Assembly: GCA_030762935.1 (NCBI GenBank)
Contig: CM060895.1
Coordinates: 78,262,001-78,326,000 of the forward strand
DNA: 64,000 nt
Origin: Hymenopus coronatus
Taxonomy: Eukaryota > Arthropoda > Insecta > Mantodea > Hymenopodidae
Direction of reading: 5' to 3'
Below, one piece after another: positions 36,605 through 48,650 of this stretch. A program made the translations under genes and the position numbers. The notes beneath the pieces are model-generated. The model was not told the DNA's origin and did not search any database. It worked only from the letters and a program-made list of their open reading frames with translations. Each line of letters begins with the position of its first letter. Position 1 is the stretch's first letter.

Positions 36605-37510
36605 TCAGATGTGTTCCATTCACATGACTTACATCGCTGTAACAAAATCTGATGTGTTTCATTCACATGCCTTTCTCTATATATCTGTAACAAATTATTG
36701 TAAATAAGCTTATTCCTTTATTTGTTTCATGCTAATCGACAAAAATTAGCAGAAATTGTCTTAATAGGACTACCATAGGTTAAAGTGAAAGCCAAAAGCT
36801 GGTAGCTATGTGACTGAAGTTCGTTTGTTTGTATGGACACGTGTTGGCAAATTCCTGTATAAGAAAATTATAAGCTTTTAAAAGCTGAAACCAAAAACAA
36901 GGAATATCTCAAAAACGATCAACTCCATGAAAAGAATTATATAATATAAATTGTGTGTTTTAACGTGCTTTATATTTTGTGTGTGTTAAGTTTTTGTCCA
37001 TCTCTTACAGTTTGGTAGTTATGCAAAATTCATCCAGAATAAAGTATTCTTCAGAGGCTATTCCCAGAAAATTCAAGATGTACATTTTATTTGTCAGGTA
37101 AATATCTTTAATATACGATATTTTAATCAAAAGCTTTGGAGCCATTTTTTAGAAAATCAAAATTTTCGAAAAAAGTTCCATGTAAAGGGTAGTTAGGAGA
37201 GGGGAGATTTTCTTGAAAATATTCTTGTCGCATCCTTGGAAGATACCAAACCTAAATACCAAGTTTGGTTTTTAACGGACTTTTCGTTTTTGAGCTATGC
37301 TGCCCACACACACACACACACACATACACACATAGACACAGACACACACACAGACAGACACACACACGGACATTTTTTCTAAAAATGGTATTTTTGGATT
37401 CAGGAGGTCTCAAAACATGTATTTCCGGTGAAATCTCTGTATCGAATTTTGGGTGCTTTACAATCCCTTCTCTATACACTGTGTACATAGCTCGTATAGA
37501 GAAAGTAATT
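36605..37510 (+). mobile_element. HR full copy inserted behind an HR start fragment
   Basis: 36605-36645 is a start fragment (AATCAGATGTGTTCCATT). It is broken at an A-containing site, where a complete copy starts (AATCTGATGTGTTTCATT, 36648) and runs to the hairpin and GTATAGAGAAAGTAATT. CA tract at 37306-37370. Confidence 0.88.
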
Positions 37511-37514
37511 ATTG

Positions 37515-38303
37515 GTAAAAACGCATATACTTCTATCTACTTTAGCAAAAATTGTCTTAATTAGGTACTTGATTCCTTGTAAGTAGAAAGAAAATAAGGG
37601 ATACAGTAGGCTAAAACGATAGACAAATCTTTTAAAAACTGGTTGGCAAGTGAATGAAATCCGTTTCTATGCCGGGTCTAGACTTTGCAACTCTCCGTGT
37701 GAGAAAAGTTTAAGTATTTTAAATCTGAAACAAATAACAAAGAATATATCAGATATGGTCAATTCCACGAAGAAAACGTAAATGAAATGAATTGTGTGTT
37801 TTAATGTGATCTATATGTTTTGTGTTGTAAGTCTTTCCCAGTCACGTCAAATTCAGCAAAATGCATTCATAATAAACAGGTCTTCAGAGGATATTCCCAG
37901 AAAATTCAAGATATATATTTTATTTGTCATATAAATATCTTTAATACTCGTATACGGTATTTTAATCAAAAACGTTGCGGCCATATTTTATAAAATAAGA
38001 ATGTTCGAAATGTTTACCATGTAAAGGGTAGTCTAGTGTGGGGAGATTTTCTTGAAAATCTTCTGTAGCAACCCTGAAAGAAACTAAACTTAAATACTAA
38101 GTTTGGTATTTTACCGACTTTTCGTTTTTGAGTTATCGCATTCACAAAAACACGGACTCATGGACGCACACACGGAACTTTTTCTAAAAATACTTTTTTT
38201 GGATAAGTCTATTTCCGGTGAAATCTCGGTATCGAATTTATGGGTTGAATGCAATACCTTCTCTATACTCTATGTACATAGTACGTGTAGAGAAAGTAAA
38301 AAG
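37515..38303 (+). mobile_element. HR repeat copy, missing its first bases
   Basis: It starts within the family at CATATACTTCTATCTAC, immediately behind the previous copy, and ends with CTCTATGTACATAGTACG and GTAGAGAAAGTAAAAAG. It shares TTTTAAATCTGAAACAAA with the copies at 2555 and 21857, hinting at a subfamily. Confidence 0.82.
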
Positions 38304-38665
38304 CGACAAAAAATATAGCCAGACGCAATTCCATTTGGAAATCCAGAAAATATAAGAGCATGTAAGATATTTCGCAGCTTATATATGCGTAGGAAAATAT
38401 GTAATAGCTTAAGTCGCATGAAAAAAGGGTTGCAACATCCTTTAGTGTTCTGCGTTCTCTTCTCAAGCATGGCGGAGAACTCGTTATGTTCTGTAGTGTA
38501 ATGCAGGTATGAATACAGGTGCTTAAGGTTACAGTTGCATGGTAAAATAACACCGAGCATCTACCTTTAGGCTGGTTTCCGTAATATGTGCCCATGGTTA
38601 ACAAGTAACTAGTCAGCCAGTTAGACTGAAGCAAATAATATAGGTCATACCGTGGAACTGATATT
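38304..38665. other. Unclassified spacer
   Basis: Part of a 154-codon minus frame (38263-38727) lies here but its two ends are HR sequence and its composition is not protein-like. I see no repeat head. Confidence 0.4.
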
Positions 38666-39240
38666 TTTACTTTCGCTACCACGTACAATATATATAGCAA
38701 ATAGGGAAAGCATTGTATTCCACTCAAAAAATAGATAGCAAGATTTCACCAGAAATACATGTTTCGAACATCTTTGGATCTAACAAAAACATTTTTTTGA
38801 AATGGTTAGCTCTAGAAACTGTTATAACATAAATTATGTGTTTTATGGAATCTAGATTTTTGTATGGCAAGGTTTTGGTTGTATCGTACGGTTTACCATT
38901 TATGCAAAAGTAAATTAAAATGAAGACGACTTCAGAAGCTATTCCCAATAAACTCAGGATATATAGTTTATTCTCCATGTATGTATCTTTAATATATAGT
39001 ATTTTAATACAAATTATCACAGCCATTTTTGGGAAAATCGAAATTTTAAAATTCTTTCATAAAAAGTAGTTTGAAATTTTACTGAAAATTTTCGTATCGT
39101 AACCATAGATATAAATAACCATAGATATAACTTAAATACAATGTATTTAACGGAATTTCGCTTTTCAGTTATGCTATCTGCAGAAATACACAATCACACG
39201 CACGCAATTTATACTCAGGGGTCCTCAAAACATGTAAAAT
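38666..39240 (+). mobile_element. HR subfamily B composite, hairpin end truncated
   Basis: The minus hairpin end (38666-38795) joins the plus body at GAAATGGTTAGCTC, the same junction as at 35905. The diagnostic CTCAGGGGTCCTCAAAAC is at 39213-39230, after which the copy stops. Confidence 0.75.
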
Positions 39241-39605
39241 TTGTAAAACCTTTGCCCAGAATTTAGGAAGTTTTTATAGGCTTCACACAAAATTAAAAAT
39301 GTAAAGTGTATTCGACGTTACATTGTGGTAAATATTCAGAGTTTGATAAAATCGGTACAACATATCGTAAAAATATATTAAAATGGTCTTGCTAATGTTA
39401 ACTTGGTAAGGAGAACATTTACTTAAAATTATGTCGCTTTCTTGAAAGATATTAAATTGAACTACCAAGTTTCCTTTTCTTTTATTTATGCTTAACAGAA
39501 GATTTGGGTGGAGGGTTACCGGACCTCAAAACGTGAATTTGCAATGAAATTTCAGCATACATTTTTGGATGCAATGCAGTAATTCTCCTGCCCATAACTA
39601 ATAGC
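39241..39605 (+). mobile_element. HR fragment, heavily diverged
   Basis: It keeps landmarks such as CTTTCTTGAAAGATATTA, GGTTACCGGACCTCAAAA and GATGCAATGCAGTAATTC in order, but with many gaps. Confidence 0.5.
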
Positions 39606-39985
39606 CAGGCTTTAATTGTTTCAGACATTTTAAATGAATTCGAAGTAACTACAACGTTTAATCAATTTATTTAAACCTAAACAATAACTACAAACTTAAT
39701 ACCTGTTTAACTCATTAATCACAATTTATAACTACTAACACGCATTTCCACAGAATAATAAAACAGAACTACAAAAAATGTGTAAAACTGTCAACGAAAT
39801 TTATTTTACACTAGCAGAAAGAATTTAGTGATTTTTCTTGCAAACTTTAACACAAAGGTTAAAAAGCATCTGATAAAACTAAGAAACTGCAGAACGTACT
39901 TATGCTTTAAAGATGAAAAATAGACAGTTGAATCCATCACAGTATTTCGACATTATTTTGCTACATATTACGATGTTTTCTTGAT
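39606..39985. other. Unclassified AT-rich sequence
   Basis: I see no repeat or gene signal. Confidence 0.4.
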
Positions 39986-39989
39986 TCGG

Positions 39990-40258
39990 GTGGAATTTCT
40001 AGATCATGGTTTCGTCACATGGTGGCGAGTGATCAGTTCGTCGCCCATAGATAGCACTATAGGAGAAATCACGACTTTCGGACGTGAAAATACTGGAGTT
40101 TTGCCCAGGAACCTCTATTTCAGGATATTATCTTACATAAATGGGATCCAATGGCTTTACTTTCTGTTTACGTCCGGAAAGCTATATCACTATGGCCGGG
40201 ATTGATCCCGCGATCTTGGGTACTAGAGATTAGCATTGCCCACTACACCACGGAGGTA
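39990..40258 (-). mobile_element. SINE S5-like, minus strand
   Basis: The minus strand head reads CCTCCGTGGTGTAGTGGG, then GATCGCGGGATCAATCCC as B box. The body has a GTAAAGCCATTGGATCCC block similar to 61585-61600. It could be a close relative of S5 and not the same family. Confidence 0.68.
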
Positions 40259-41549
40259 AAATTCCTTTATTAAGGGAATGAAATTTGGAAAATTCACTGT
40301 ATCTAAGGTAACCTATCGAAATTGATATCTGTTTATTATACATACCACTAGTGATATTTTTGTCATACATCAACATTCTAACTTTCATGGTTATTAAAAT
40401 AATAACTTTGCTGTCTAAACTGATTACTCTAATAGATATGAGCCATCCTATGTATTTTAAATATATTCAGACCAAAATGCAGTTTTATTGTAAATAAGTT
40501 TATAAATACATCTATGATATTAGGTTTCTTTATATTAACCCTAATTTGTTTTATAAATAATTTATGTTTCGTACTCTCTTCATTTCTCAAATTTAATTAC
40601 TTATTTTTCAAAATTGGAACATTATGTTGAAAAATTATTTGACTATCTTCTTTAATGCACTTTTGAAAAGCAGTATAAAATTTTGAAACAAATTAGCAAA
40701 GAATTGCATCATGTGGAGCATTTTGTGTATTGAAGCGAGTTGGAAGAAGGTTTTACAGAAAATAACGTTCAAAGTTAGTTAATAAGTGCGTTCTGCCCAC
40801 TTATAGCTTCAAATAGATTATCATATCTTATATAAATAAATATGTTAACTATACGAATAATGAAAATAAATATTCCTTAATAAGATCTTAATAAATTTTT
40901 AAATGTCTTCCCAATATACTTGCCCATTCATCAAAAATAAAATCAATATTCAAATTTCTTTGGTGGTTAAAGTGTGTCAAATGGAAAAAACTAAATATTT
41001 TCTTAAAGTTTAGAATTTATATCATGTTATTATGAAAAGAAGTATTTTTTAATTTTTCGCAAATTTTGATCATATTTCACTATAAGATCTGGACGGAATA
41101 TTCTTCGTTGTCCGCAAACGAGCAACTGATTACCGCGGTTAGATAATTATCATCATCATCATTATCATCATCATAATCCTTCCAGTATTAAACCTATAGA
41201 GGCCTGTTACGATCCTACATTTAATGTTCCTTCCAGCGTTTAACAGGAGGCCCAAAGATCTAAGCTAATTAACAACGGTGAGAATTCCGTAGTCTAAACA
41301 TCTAACTCAACCAAATAGCGCATCCTTCTGAGTACATTCCTTTGTCTAAAAAGAAAAGTAATTTAGCTGAAAGCAGCATAATCTGTTTTTCTCGGGTTTT
41401 CAAGCTCTATTGAGTTTTCGACAAAAATTTTAGAAAATAAATAATGTTAAACATGTGATGTAAAAAGATGTTGCGACACTATGTAATCACAATCTATTTG
41501 TAGTTATTATCCTAAAGCACCACCCGAATACATTATTTAAATTAATGCG
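40259..41549. other. Unclassified, very AT-rich
   Basis: About 1.3 kb without HR, SINE or coding signal. It contains an ATC-rich microsatellite at about 41149-41178. Confidence 0.4.
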
Positions 41550-42421
41550 ATTTACCTTCTCTGGCACGTATGTACAATGTAGCAGGTAGAAAAGCATTGC
41601 ATTCCAAACACCAATTTAGCTGATATTTTACCGGAAATACACCTTTTAGGGCCTCTCGTATCAAAAAAAAAGCATTTTTGTTAAAAGAACCGCGTGTGTG
41701 TATGTGTTTGTGTGTCTGTGAACACGATAATGCAAAAACGAAAAGGCACAAAACCAAACCAAACATATTTTACTAATCTTAAGTTTAGTACGTTGCAAGG
41801 ATGCGACACGAAACTTTTGAAGAAAGTCTCCTCCCCCCTCCCAAATACCCTTTACATTGAACACATTTCGAAACTTTTTATTTTATCAAACATAGCTTTA
41901 ACTATTGATTAAAAAATATGTACATTAAAATGTTTACATTGCAAATAAAATGTTGGTATATCTTAAACTTTATGGGAAGAGCCTCTGAAGACTTCTTTAT
42001 TCTGGATGACTTTTGCATAACTAATAACCTGTAAAAAAATTCAAAATCCTACTAAGTAAAAAATCTAGATCTCGTTAAAATACACAATTATTTATGTCAT
42101 ATATTTTTTGTGGAGTGACCACTTCCGATATTCCTTGTTATTGGTTTCATATTTTAAAATTCAGTTTTTCATCCGGGAGTTTTCCAATTCCTGGTCATGC
42201 AAAGGAACGAGTTTCAATCACATAGCAACAAGTTTCAAAACATTTGACCATCATTTTAGCCCTTATTTCCCTTCTACTTATACATAAGTAATTAAAACGA
42301 CCATTTCTGCTATCTTATATTTATCAGGATTAGCGCGAAGTAAAGAGAAAGATCAGCTTTGTAAGAATAACCTGTTGCAGAATAACTAGGGGAAACCATG
42401 TAAATGGTACCATTAGATTTC
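41550..42421 (-). mobile_element. HR repeat copy, full length
   Basis: Hairpin end CCTTCTCTGGCACGTATG, GT tract at 41693-41718, and final CATGTAAATGGTACCATTAG. The body carries small indels. Confidence 0.82.
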
Positions 42422-42519
42422 AATACTGATTTCTTCCATATTCTTGTTATTGGTTTGGCTTTTTACATTGTGGACACACATTTTTACTTCTTCTCGTATT
42501 AGATACTTACACTTAAACT

Positions 42520-43130
42520 TGATGTTGAGATTCACTGGAAAACCATGAGTCGCGTCTTTTTAAACGTCCTACACAAATATTAGACAAAGATCCGTCGATG
42601 TCTTTGGCGTCATATTTAAATTCATGGGAAAGTTTTCGAAATTGTTTATTTTCTCAATAATGGGTCTAACGATTTTGATTAAAATACTACATGCTCAGTC
42701 TATTTCCATAGAAAATAAAATGCATATTTTGAATGTTATTAAAATAGCGCGTAAAATCGGTTTATTTGAACCACTTTTGTATAACTGCTAAGCCATAAGA
42801 GATAGACATCGTCTTATTATCCAACAATGTAGATCCCTCGAAGCATATATGTGAAATAAATGTGTTTTACTTTCTCTATTGTACTATATACGTAGTAGGT
42901 AGAGAAGGTATAATATCCCACCCGAAAATTTGATATTTGAACCCATTAAATACTGAATGGTTTGAAAAGATTTCTCTGTAGCTTTAGTCTATGAATTCTT
43001 CTTATACCAAGAAGAAAATGTGTAAATGAGTAATAACAGTTTATCTGTATTAAATAAATAGATCATTAAGCTTTTGTAACAACAGTTTTAGAAGAGAGTA
43101 AAGAAAATCATATGAGTACACCACATTTAA
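42520..43130 (-). mobile_element. HR fragments, stacked minus pieces
   Basis: 42520-42870 is an interior fragment without hairpin. 42865-42940 is a fresh hairpin end (CTCTATTGTACTATATAC). Its body is deleted, so it jumps to the other end (42950-43130, finishing ATGAGTACACCACATTT). Confidence 0.68.
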
Positions 43131-43154
43131 TACTTTTTTACAGTTTCTTTCAAT

Positions 43155-43312
43155 TTTTATTTTCTCTAGCTCCGTATGTACAATGTACATAGTGGATACA
43201 AAAGTATTGTATTGCACCCAAAAATTCCATACCGAGATGTAACCGGAAATACATGCTTCACGACTCCCTGAATCGAAAAAAAGCGTTTCCAGTAGAAGGT
43301 CCGCGCGCGCGC

Positions 43313-43347
<35 letters not shown>

Positions 43348-44018
43348 TGTGGACAGCATAGCTATAAAACGAAAAGACGGTTAAATACCAAATTTGGTTT
43401 GTTATCTTCAAAGGATGCGACACGAAGTATTTCAAGAAAATCCTGCCTGGCCTTACTACCCCTCGCAGGGAAAAAAATTCGAAAATTTTGTATTTATGGC
43501 TCTAACGATTTTGATTAAAATACCGCATATTAAAGTCATTTCCATCAAAAATAAAATGCATATCTTGAATTTTCTGGGAATAGCCTCTAACGACCTCTTT
43601 ATTCTGAATGAATTATGCTGAAATTTTCTTAACTGGTAAAACCGTAAGAGATATACAAAAACTTACTATACAAAAATGTAGATCGCGTCAAAACACACAA
43701 CTTATGTCATTTGCGTTTTTTCATGGAGTTGGCCATTTCTGAGGTATTACTTGTTATTTGTTTCTGCTTTAAAATACTTAAACTTTTCTCACCTGGAAAT
43801 TTGCAAACTTGGCAACTAGGATTTATAAAATTTGACTATCGTTTTAGCCTAGTGTATTTTCTTATTGTTCTTCTAGGTAAAAGGAACCAAGTAATTAAGA
43901 CATAGTCTGCTAATGTTTATCTCGATTAAACAGAATAGATAGAAGAATATCATATTTAACAATAATTTGTTACATCTATATAGAGAAAGTCATGTCAATG
44001 GAACACATCAGTTATTTC
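43155..44018 (-). mobile_element. HR repeat copy, full length
   Basis: Hairpin CTCTAGCTCCGTATGTAC, a CG run passing into GT (43302-43347), a body near consensus, and the end CATGTCAATGGAACACATCAG. Confidence 0.85.
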
Positions 44019-44149
44019 AGCAAGCATTCTTTGACAGTGAATGAAGAGATCTAAAGAGCATTTTCTTTAAATGAAGACGTTTTGTTATACATTTTATTTG
44101 TCCATGAAAGTTTTGGAATGTAGGATATAGGAATGAAGTAGGATAACTC

Positions 44150-45370
44150 ACTCTCTGCGACATGATGAACCCATTATTGCCACATTCCCGGGATGCAGGG
44201 AAATGACAAGGAGGAGTCCCAGGTCCTCATGCAGACTTGTAGAAAACCCAAATTTGGTTTCGAACACCCACGCGCTATTATAGAGCAATCCCAAGAGGCG
44301 ATAACAGGAGAGATAGCTCACTCGGTGTCCAGGTTGTTTCCACAGCTCAAGTAACTGCGGCATTTGCCCGGAACCACCGACACTTTCAGGAACTGAAAAC
44401 AACCTGAAACATGAAAGGGAAATGAAATGAGAGGAACTGAAGGAAACATGGATCATGGTTAGGGGTGGTGATTTTTAACATTTTTGGCATTTTCATTTGT
44501 GCATTTAGCATTTTAGAGTATTTTGAATAAAAACATACATCTTGAATTGATTCTGATAAACACATATTGTCTCATGAAAAAGCTTTAATGTGACAATATC
44601 ACATTAGTACACAGGTACTAAACTCTCAACAATAACAATAACAAAATAAAAAAAATTGCTGACATATCAGATAAGAATCATGTGTCAATAATGTATACAT
44701 AAGGCCAGTGTCCTCATTTTAGGACATGATTTTTTTATTCTCATATTTTGTATTCAAATTTATACACACATTCATGTAAATAAAGTGGAATCCCTTTCTT
44801 TAATATTTGTTAACAAGAAAATAAGATTATTATTTAAATTTGATAACTGTGAAATTGATTTATTTCTGTACGCCAAGTTCAGATTTATAATATGTATTTT
44901 ACAAACATATGAGGGATGAGGGAATTAGTTCCGCATCAGTGCGGTGGACAAGTGTATCAGAATCATGAACATTTCAAGGGTGCACAAGCTCATCAAATGC
45001 AATTTCTGGAAGAAAGTAAAGAAAGAAAAAGTCATTTTTAAAAAATCGCCGATTTCTCATTTATATCGTATTTTAGTATAATTTTCGCATTTTGAGTCAA
45101 TTTCGCATTTTATCGCATTTTCAAAACATATTAAAATATGATTTAGAGCTCGTGAAAAATTAAAAGACAAGAGTAAAAGAATTTATGAACATTTCGCGCT
45201 ATATCACCACCCCTAATCATGATTAAATACACTATCCTAGCATTTTCCTTGGTGACTAGAGGAAAACCACAAAAATTTCGTCAGAAAGGGTGGTCGCCGG
45301 GATATGAACCTAGGATCTGCTAAATTCGAGCCTCGCCCGTTATCGCGGAGCCATCGCTAGATAACGTTTA
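44150..45370 (-). mobile_element. SINE S6 split by a hAT MITE
   Basis: On the minus strand the tRNA-like head lies at 45290-45365 (GATGGCTCCGCGATAACGG, B box TAGGTTCATATCCCGG). The body runs left to about 45224, is interrupted by a MITE, and continues from 44451 to about 44150. The second copy at 57120-57530 shows the same parts without the MITE (ACCTGAA...CGAAACATGAAAG and GGGGAAAACCACGAAAAC). The total SINE is about 440 bp. Confidence 0.72.
44460..45215. mobile_element. hAT-type MITE, 756 bp
   Basis: The ends are perfect inverted repeats, TAGGGGTGGTGAT at the left and ATCACCACCCCTA at the right. The flanking 8 bases are ATCATGGT (44452-44459) and ATCATGAT (45216-45223), an 8-bp target duplication with one mismatch, as hAT transposases make. 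The interior is AT-rich with repeated GCATTT motifs near both ends and no coding capacity. It must be moved by a hAT transposase from elsewhere. Confidence 0.85.
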
Positions 45371-46157
45371 ATGTTATATACTACTAATTTACCATCATAA
45401 ATATATTGAAATAAATCAATAGCCTCTGTTGGTTGGCGCTTTAAAGGCTGTTTCTTATTGCAATTAGAATAATCTAAATGTTCAGAATTAAACATAAAGA
45501 AGTAGAAACATGACATTATGAGACTGCAATTATCTGTGTTTAATGTAGTGTAAGAAATATACTCAATAACGTCTTTTGTTTTATTTCCAAGCATGGACGA
45601 AGACACAATTGTAATGCAACAGGCCACTTATAAATCTACCAACTGGTTTTAGATGCACAATCCCAGGTTTTAAGCGGAATTTATAGAGCGGAAACCATCC
45701 TTAATTAACCTAGATTCTAGACTCTTTCTTAGTACTTTGTTACTGGAGCTGGGTTGCTTAACAAAACCAGACAGATGAATGTTGACTTTACCCGCTCTGC
45801 ATGCCCTCTTTCGCCGATAAGGTTGTATAGGATGTTGCCCCTGCGGCTAGTCGGTTACATAGGGGGGAATGTGCGCAAGAAACATGTAAAATTAAGTATA
45901 CCTCCTAGGCATTTATTCTGATTAAAGAGTTGTTTATTTTTAAGGAAGACAGGTCTTTTTATCTCTATACAAGACGACGCTTGTCCTACAACATGAAATT
46001 ATTTTTTCACAAGATTTTAAGCAAAGGTTAATAAGCACCCAAGTCAAGACTTCCATATTAATAATCTTGAATGTAGCATAAGGAGGCTTTGATATTTATG
46101 AACTTCAGAGGGTTTTGCATAAGTAATCCACAATAACAATAAAATATATCATTTTTT
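45371..46157. other. Unclassified sequence
   Basis: I see no HR, SINE head or coding frame. Composition is ordinary for the window. Confidence 0.4.
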
Positions 46158-46988
46158 TACTTTCTCTACACATACGATGTCATAGTGTATAGAGAAGGTA
46201 TTGCATTCCACCCAAAAATTCGATACCAAGATTTCACCTGAATCCCAAAAAAAAAAAAACATTTTTAGAAAAATGTCCTTGTGTGTGTGTGTGTGTGTGT
46301 GTGTGTCTTTGGACAGCAAAGCTCAAAAACAAAAAGTCCGTTAAATACCAAACTTGGTATTTAAGTTTGGTAATTTCCAAGGATGCGACCCGAAGATTTT
46401 CAAGAAAATACCCCCAGCCCCAACTACCCTTGATTTTCTCAAGAATGGCTCTAACGATTTGGATTAAAATATCGTATTCTAATGTCGTATTTACCTGACA
46501 AATAAAATGTATATTTTGAATTTTCTGGGAATAGCCTCTGAAGACTACTTTATTCTCAATGAATTTTACGGAATTTTGCACAACTGCTAAACCGAAAGAG
46601 ATGGACAAAAATTTACTGTACAAAAATGTAGAACACGTTAGAAGACACAATTTATGTTATATACCTTTTTTCGTGGAGTTGCTCGTTTTTTAGATATTCC
46701 TCATTTTTGGTTTCAACTTTGAAAAACTTATACTTTCTCACACAGGAATTTGACAACTCCTGTCCTTACAAACAAAGGAACTTTAGTTACATTGCAACCA
46801 GCTTTTGACTATTACTTTAACCTATGGTACTCCTTATTTCACTTCTACTTATAAGGAAGTAAGTAATAGGACTATTTCTGCTTTTATTTTTCTTGATTAG
46901 CAAGAAGTAAATAGAAGCATAAGCTCTTTAACAATAATTTGTTGCGGTGATGTAGAGAAAGTCATGTGAATGGAACACATCAGATTTT
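46158..46988 (-). mobile_element. HR repeat copy, full length and well preserved
   Basis: It lies between T-runs on both sides: TTTTTT, ACTTTCTCTACACATACG ... GGAACACATCAGA, TTTTTT. It has a hairpin, a GT tract (46281-46306) and a near-consensus body. With 32817-33664 it is one of the best copies for defining the family ends. Confidence 0.9.
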
Positions 46989-46999
46989 TTAACCATACG

Positions 47000-47330
47000 A
47001 GGTGGCTCCATGGCTGAGTGGCCTCCCACCCAGGCGGGGTTCGAACCCAGAAGGCCGCATGTGGGCTTTGTGGTAGACGAAGCGGTGCCTGGGATGGTTT
47101 TATCCTTGTCCTTCGTTTTTTCCCGTCACCCAATTTCACAATTGCTCCATCATCGCCTTTCCTATCATCCATTTCGTTTGCACTTTAGATCATCCAATTC
47201 CTCACGTCCACGCCTGGCCACGGTTGACCACTCGTTCCAGGTTCTCCATTCGATAGACTTCTGACCGCTAGACATGCGCTTGTAAGTCTTAAGGGGGTGT
47301 TATTCCTAAATAAGGGGAGGATAAGTCGAC
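47000..47330 (+). mobile_element. SINE S1b
   Basis: A shortened head GGCTCCATGGCTGAGTGG leads directly to the B box GGGTTCGAACCCAG. The body includes the extra S1b part (CATTCGATAGACTTCTGAC to CGCTTGTAAGTCTTAAGGG). It faces an inverted S3 copy tail-to-tail. Confidence 0.8.
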
Positions 47331-47334
47331 CACA

Positions 47335-47572
47335 AAGAAACCTTAACATCCTATCTGGTTGATCACATCGGACGATGAATAAAAGCGGTGAAATGATGCC
47401 GTAATGATCTCGGGGTCCATGGAGCTTAAAGTTAGTCAACATTCGTTTTCTTAGGATAAAGGAAAACCTCCTAACATCCTTATCCGGGTAAATTACCCTA
47501 CACGAGGTTTGAACTCGCGACCTCTTGAATGCGAGGCAGATACGCTACCACCACAATACCAAGACGGGAAAT
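47335..47572 (-). mobile_element. SINE S3
   Basis: The minus strand has the head GGTATTGTGGTGGTAGCG, a B box GAGTTCAAACCTCGTG, and the body TACCCGGATAAGG, AGCTCCATGGACCCCGAG. The tail (GATGTTAAGGTTTC) lies at 47335-47352. It is better preserved than 12841-13078. Confidence 0.85.
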
Positions 47573-47577
47573 TATTT

Positions 47578-48055
47578 GGTGTATTGCATTAACATGACAT
47601 TCTGCAACAAATATTTTTACTATTTTTTACTGTTGTTTTATATACTCCATGTTAACCAAGATAAATATCAACAACAATAATTTTACAATTATTTTCTTGT
47701 AGGTGCAGAGTATAAACCTGGCTAAAGCGATAGTCCCATCTTTTAAAATCTGGTCGTTAAGTGATGGCCATTAAATCCCATTTTCTTTGCATGGTGTCAG
47801 GAGTAAAAAAAAATCGTTTGTTCTATTCACTTGACTTTCTTTACCTATTATTTTTACAAAAGCTTATTCTTCTCTCTACTACATGCTAATCGAGATAAAG
47901 TTAGCAGAACTATGTGTATTACTTAGTTCCCTCAAAACAAAATGGAAATAAGGGAATGTACTTGGTCAAAGCTACAGTAAAATCTTTTAAAAGCTGGTCG
48001 CTGTGCAATACAATTGAAATTCCCTTCTCTTTGCATGACCAAGATGGAAAATGAA
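47578..48055 (+). mobile_element. HR start fragments, two in a row
   Basis: 47578-47810 and 47815-48050 both begin at the non-hairpin end (for example AATCGTTTGTTCTATTCA) and both stop before the middle. They are independent truncated copies or a partial tandem duplication. Confidence 0.6.
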
Positions 48056-48636
48056 CTAAATAACGATTTTATATTTCATAAAAGTATAAATATAATCATT
48101 TTAACAAATAATGTATGGCTTTGTATAACTTTGAAGTAATTTTATTCTATTTCCATTCATTAAGTAGCTATCTAATCACCAATGAGTTGAAATTAGTATT
48201 TACAACAATATGAAATCACAAACATGCACTTCAGTATCACTTACAGTTCTTTATTCACATTTATTGTATTGAGATTTTTATACTTTTTTTCCGGGACAGG
48301 GACAGCCTTGACAGGCTGCTACAGGCAATGCAGTAATTAATTTATATTTCTATAAACAAAATAGCACTTTCCTTTTTCAGCTCTTACCTTCTACCCTTAA
48401 TTTTGAAAAATGATAGTTTCGTCCGTAATATGTCGGTTTTCTAATCTGTCAGTAATGTTCACCCATGCATTTAAACCAACATAAGCCTTAAATAATGCGA
48501 ATGAATCTTAGTTTCTTACGCCTAGGTTTTAATGGCCCCCATTTAATTTCCTTACCTTTTGCAGTCCCAAAATTTATGAATTTTGTAGCTCTTCTAATTT
48601 TTTAGCACTTCTATGAATTTTTTCACGACAATTCAA
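48056..48636. other. Unclassified sequence
   Basis: I see no repeat head or coding frame. Confidence 0.4.
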
Positions 48637-48650
48637 TTTGATGAACTCTA

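Noticed and set aside
38263..38727. 154-codon minus open frame
   Set aside because: Both ends run into HR sequence and the residues look like translated AT-rich DNA.
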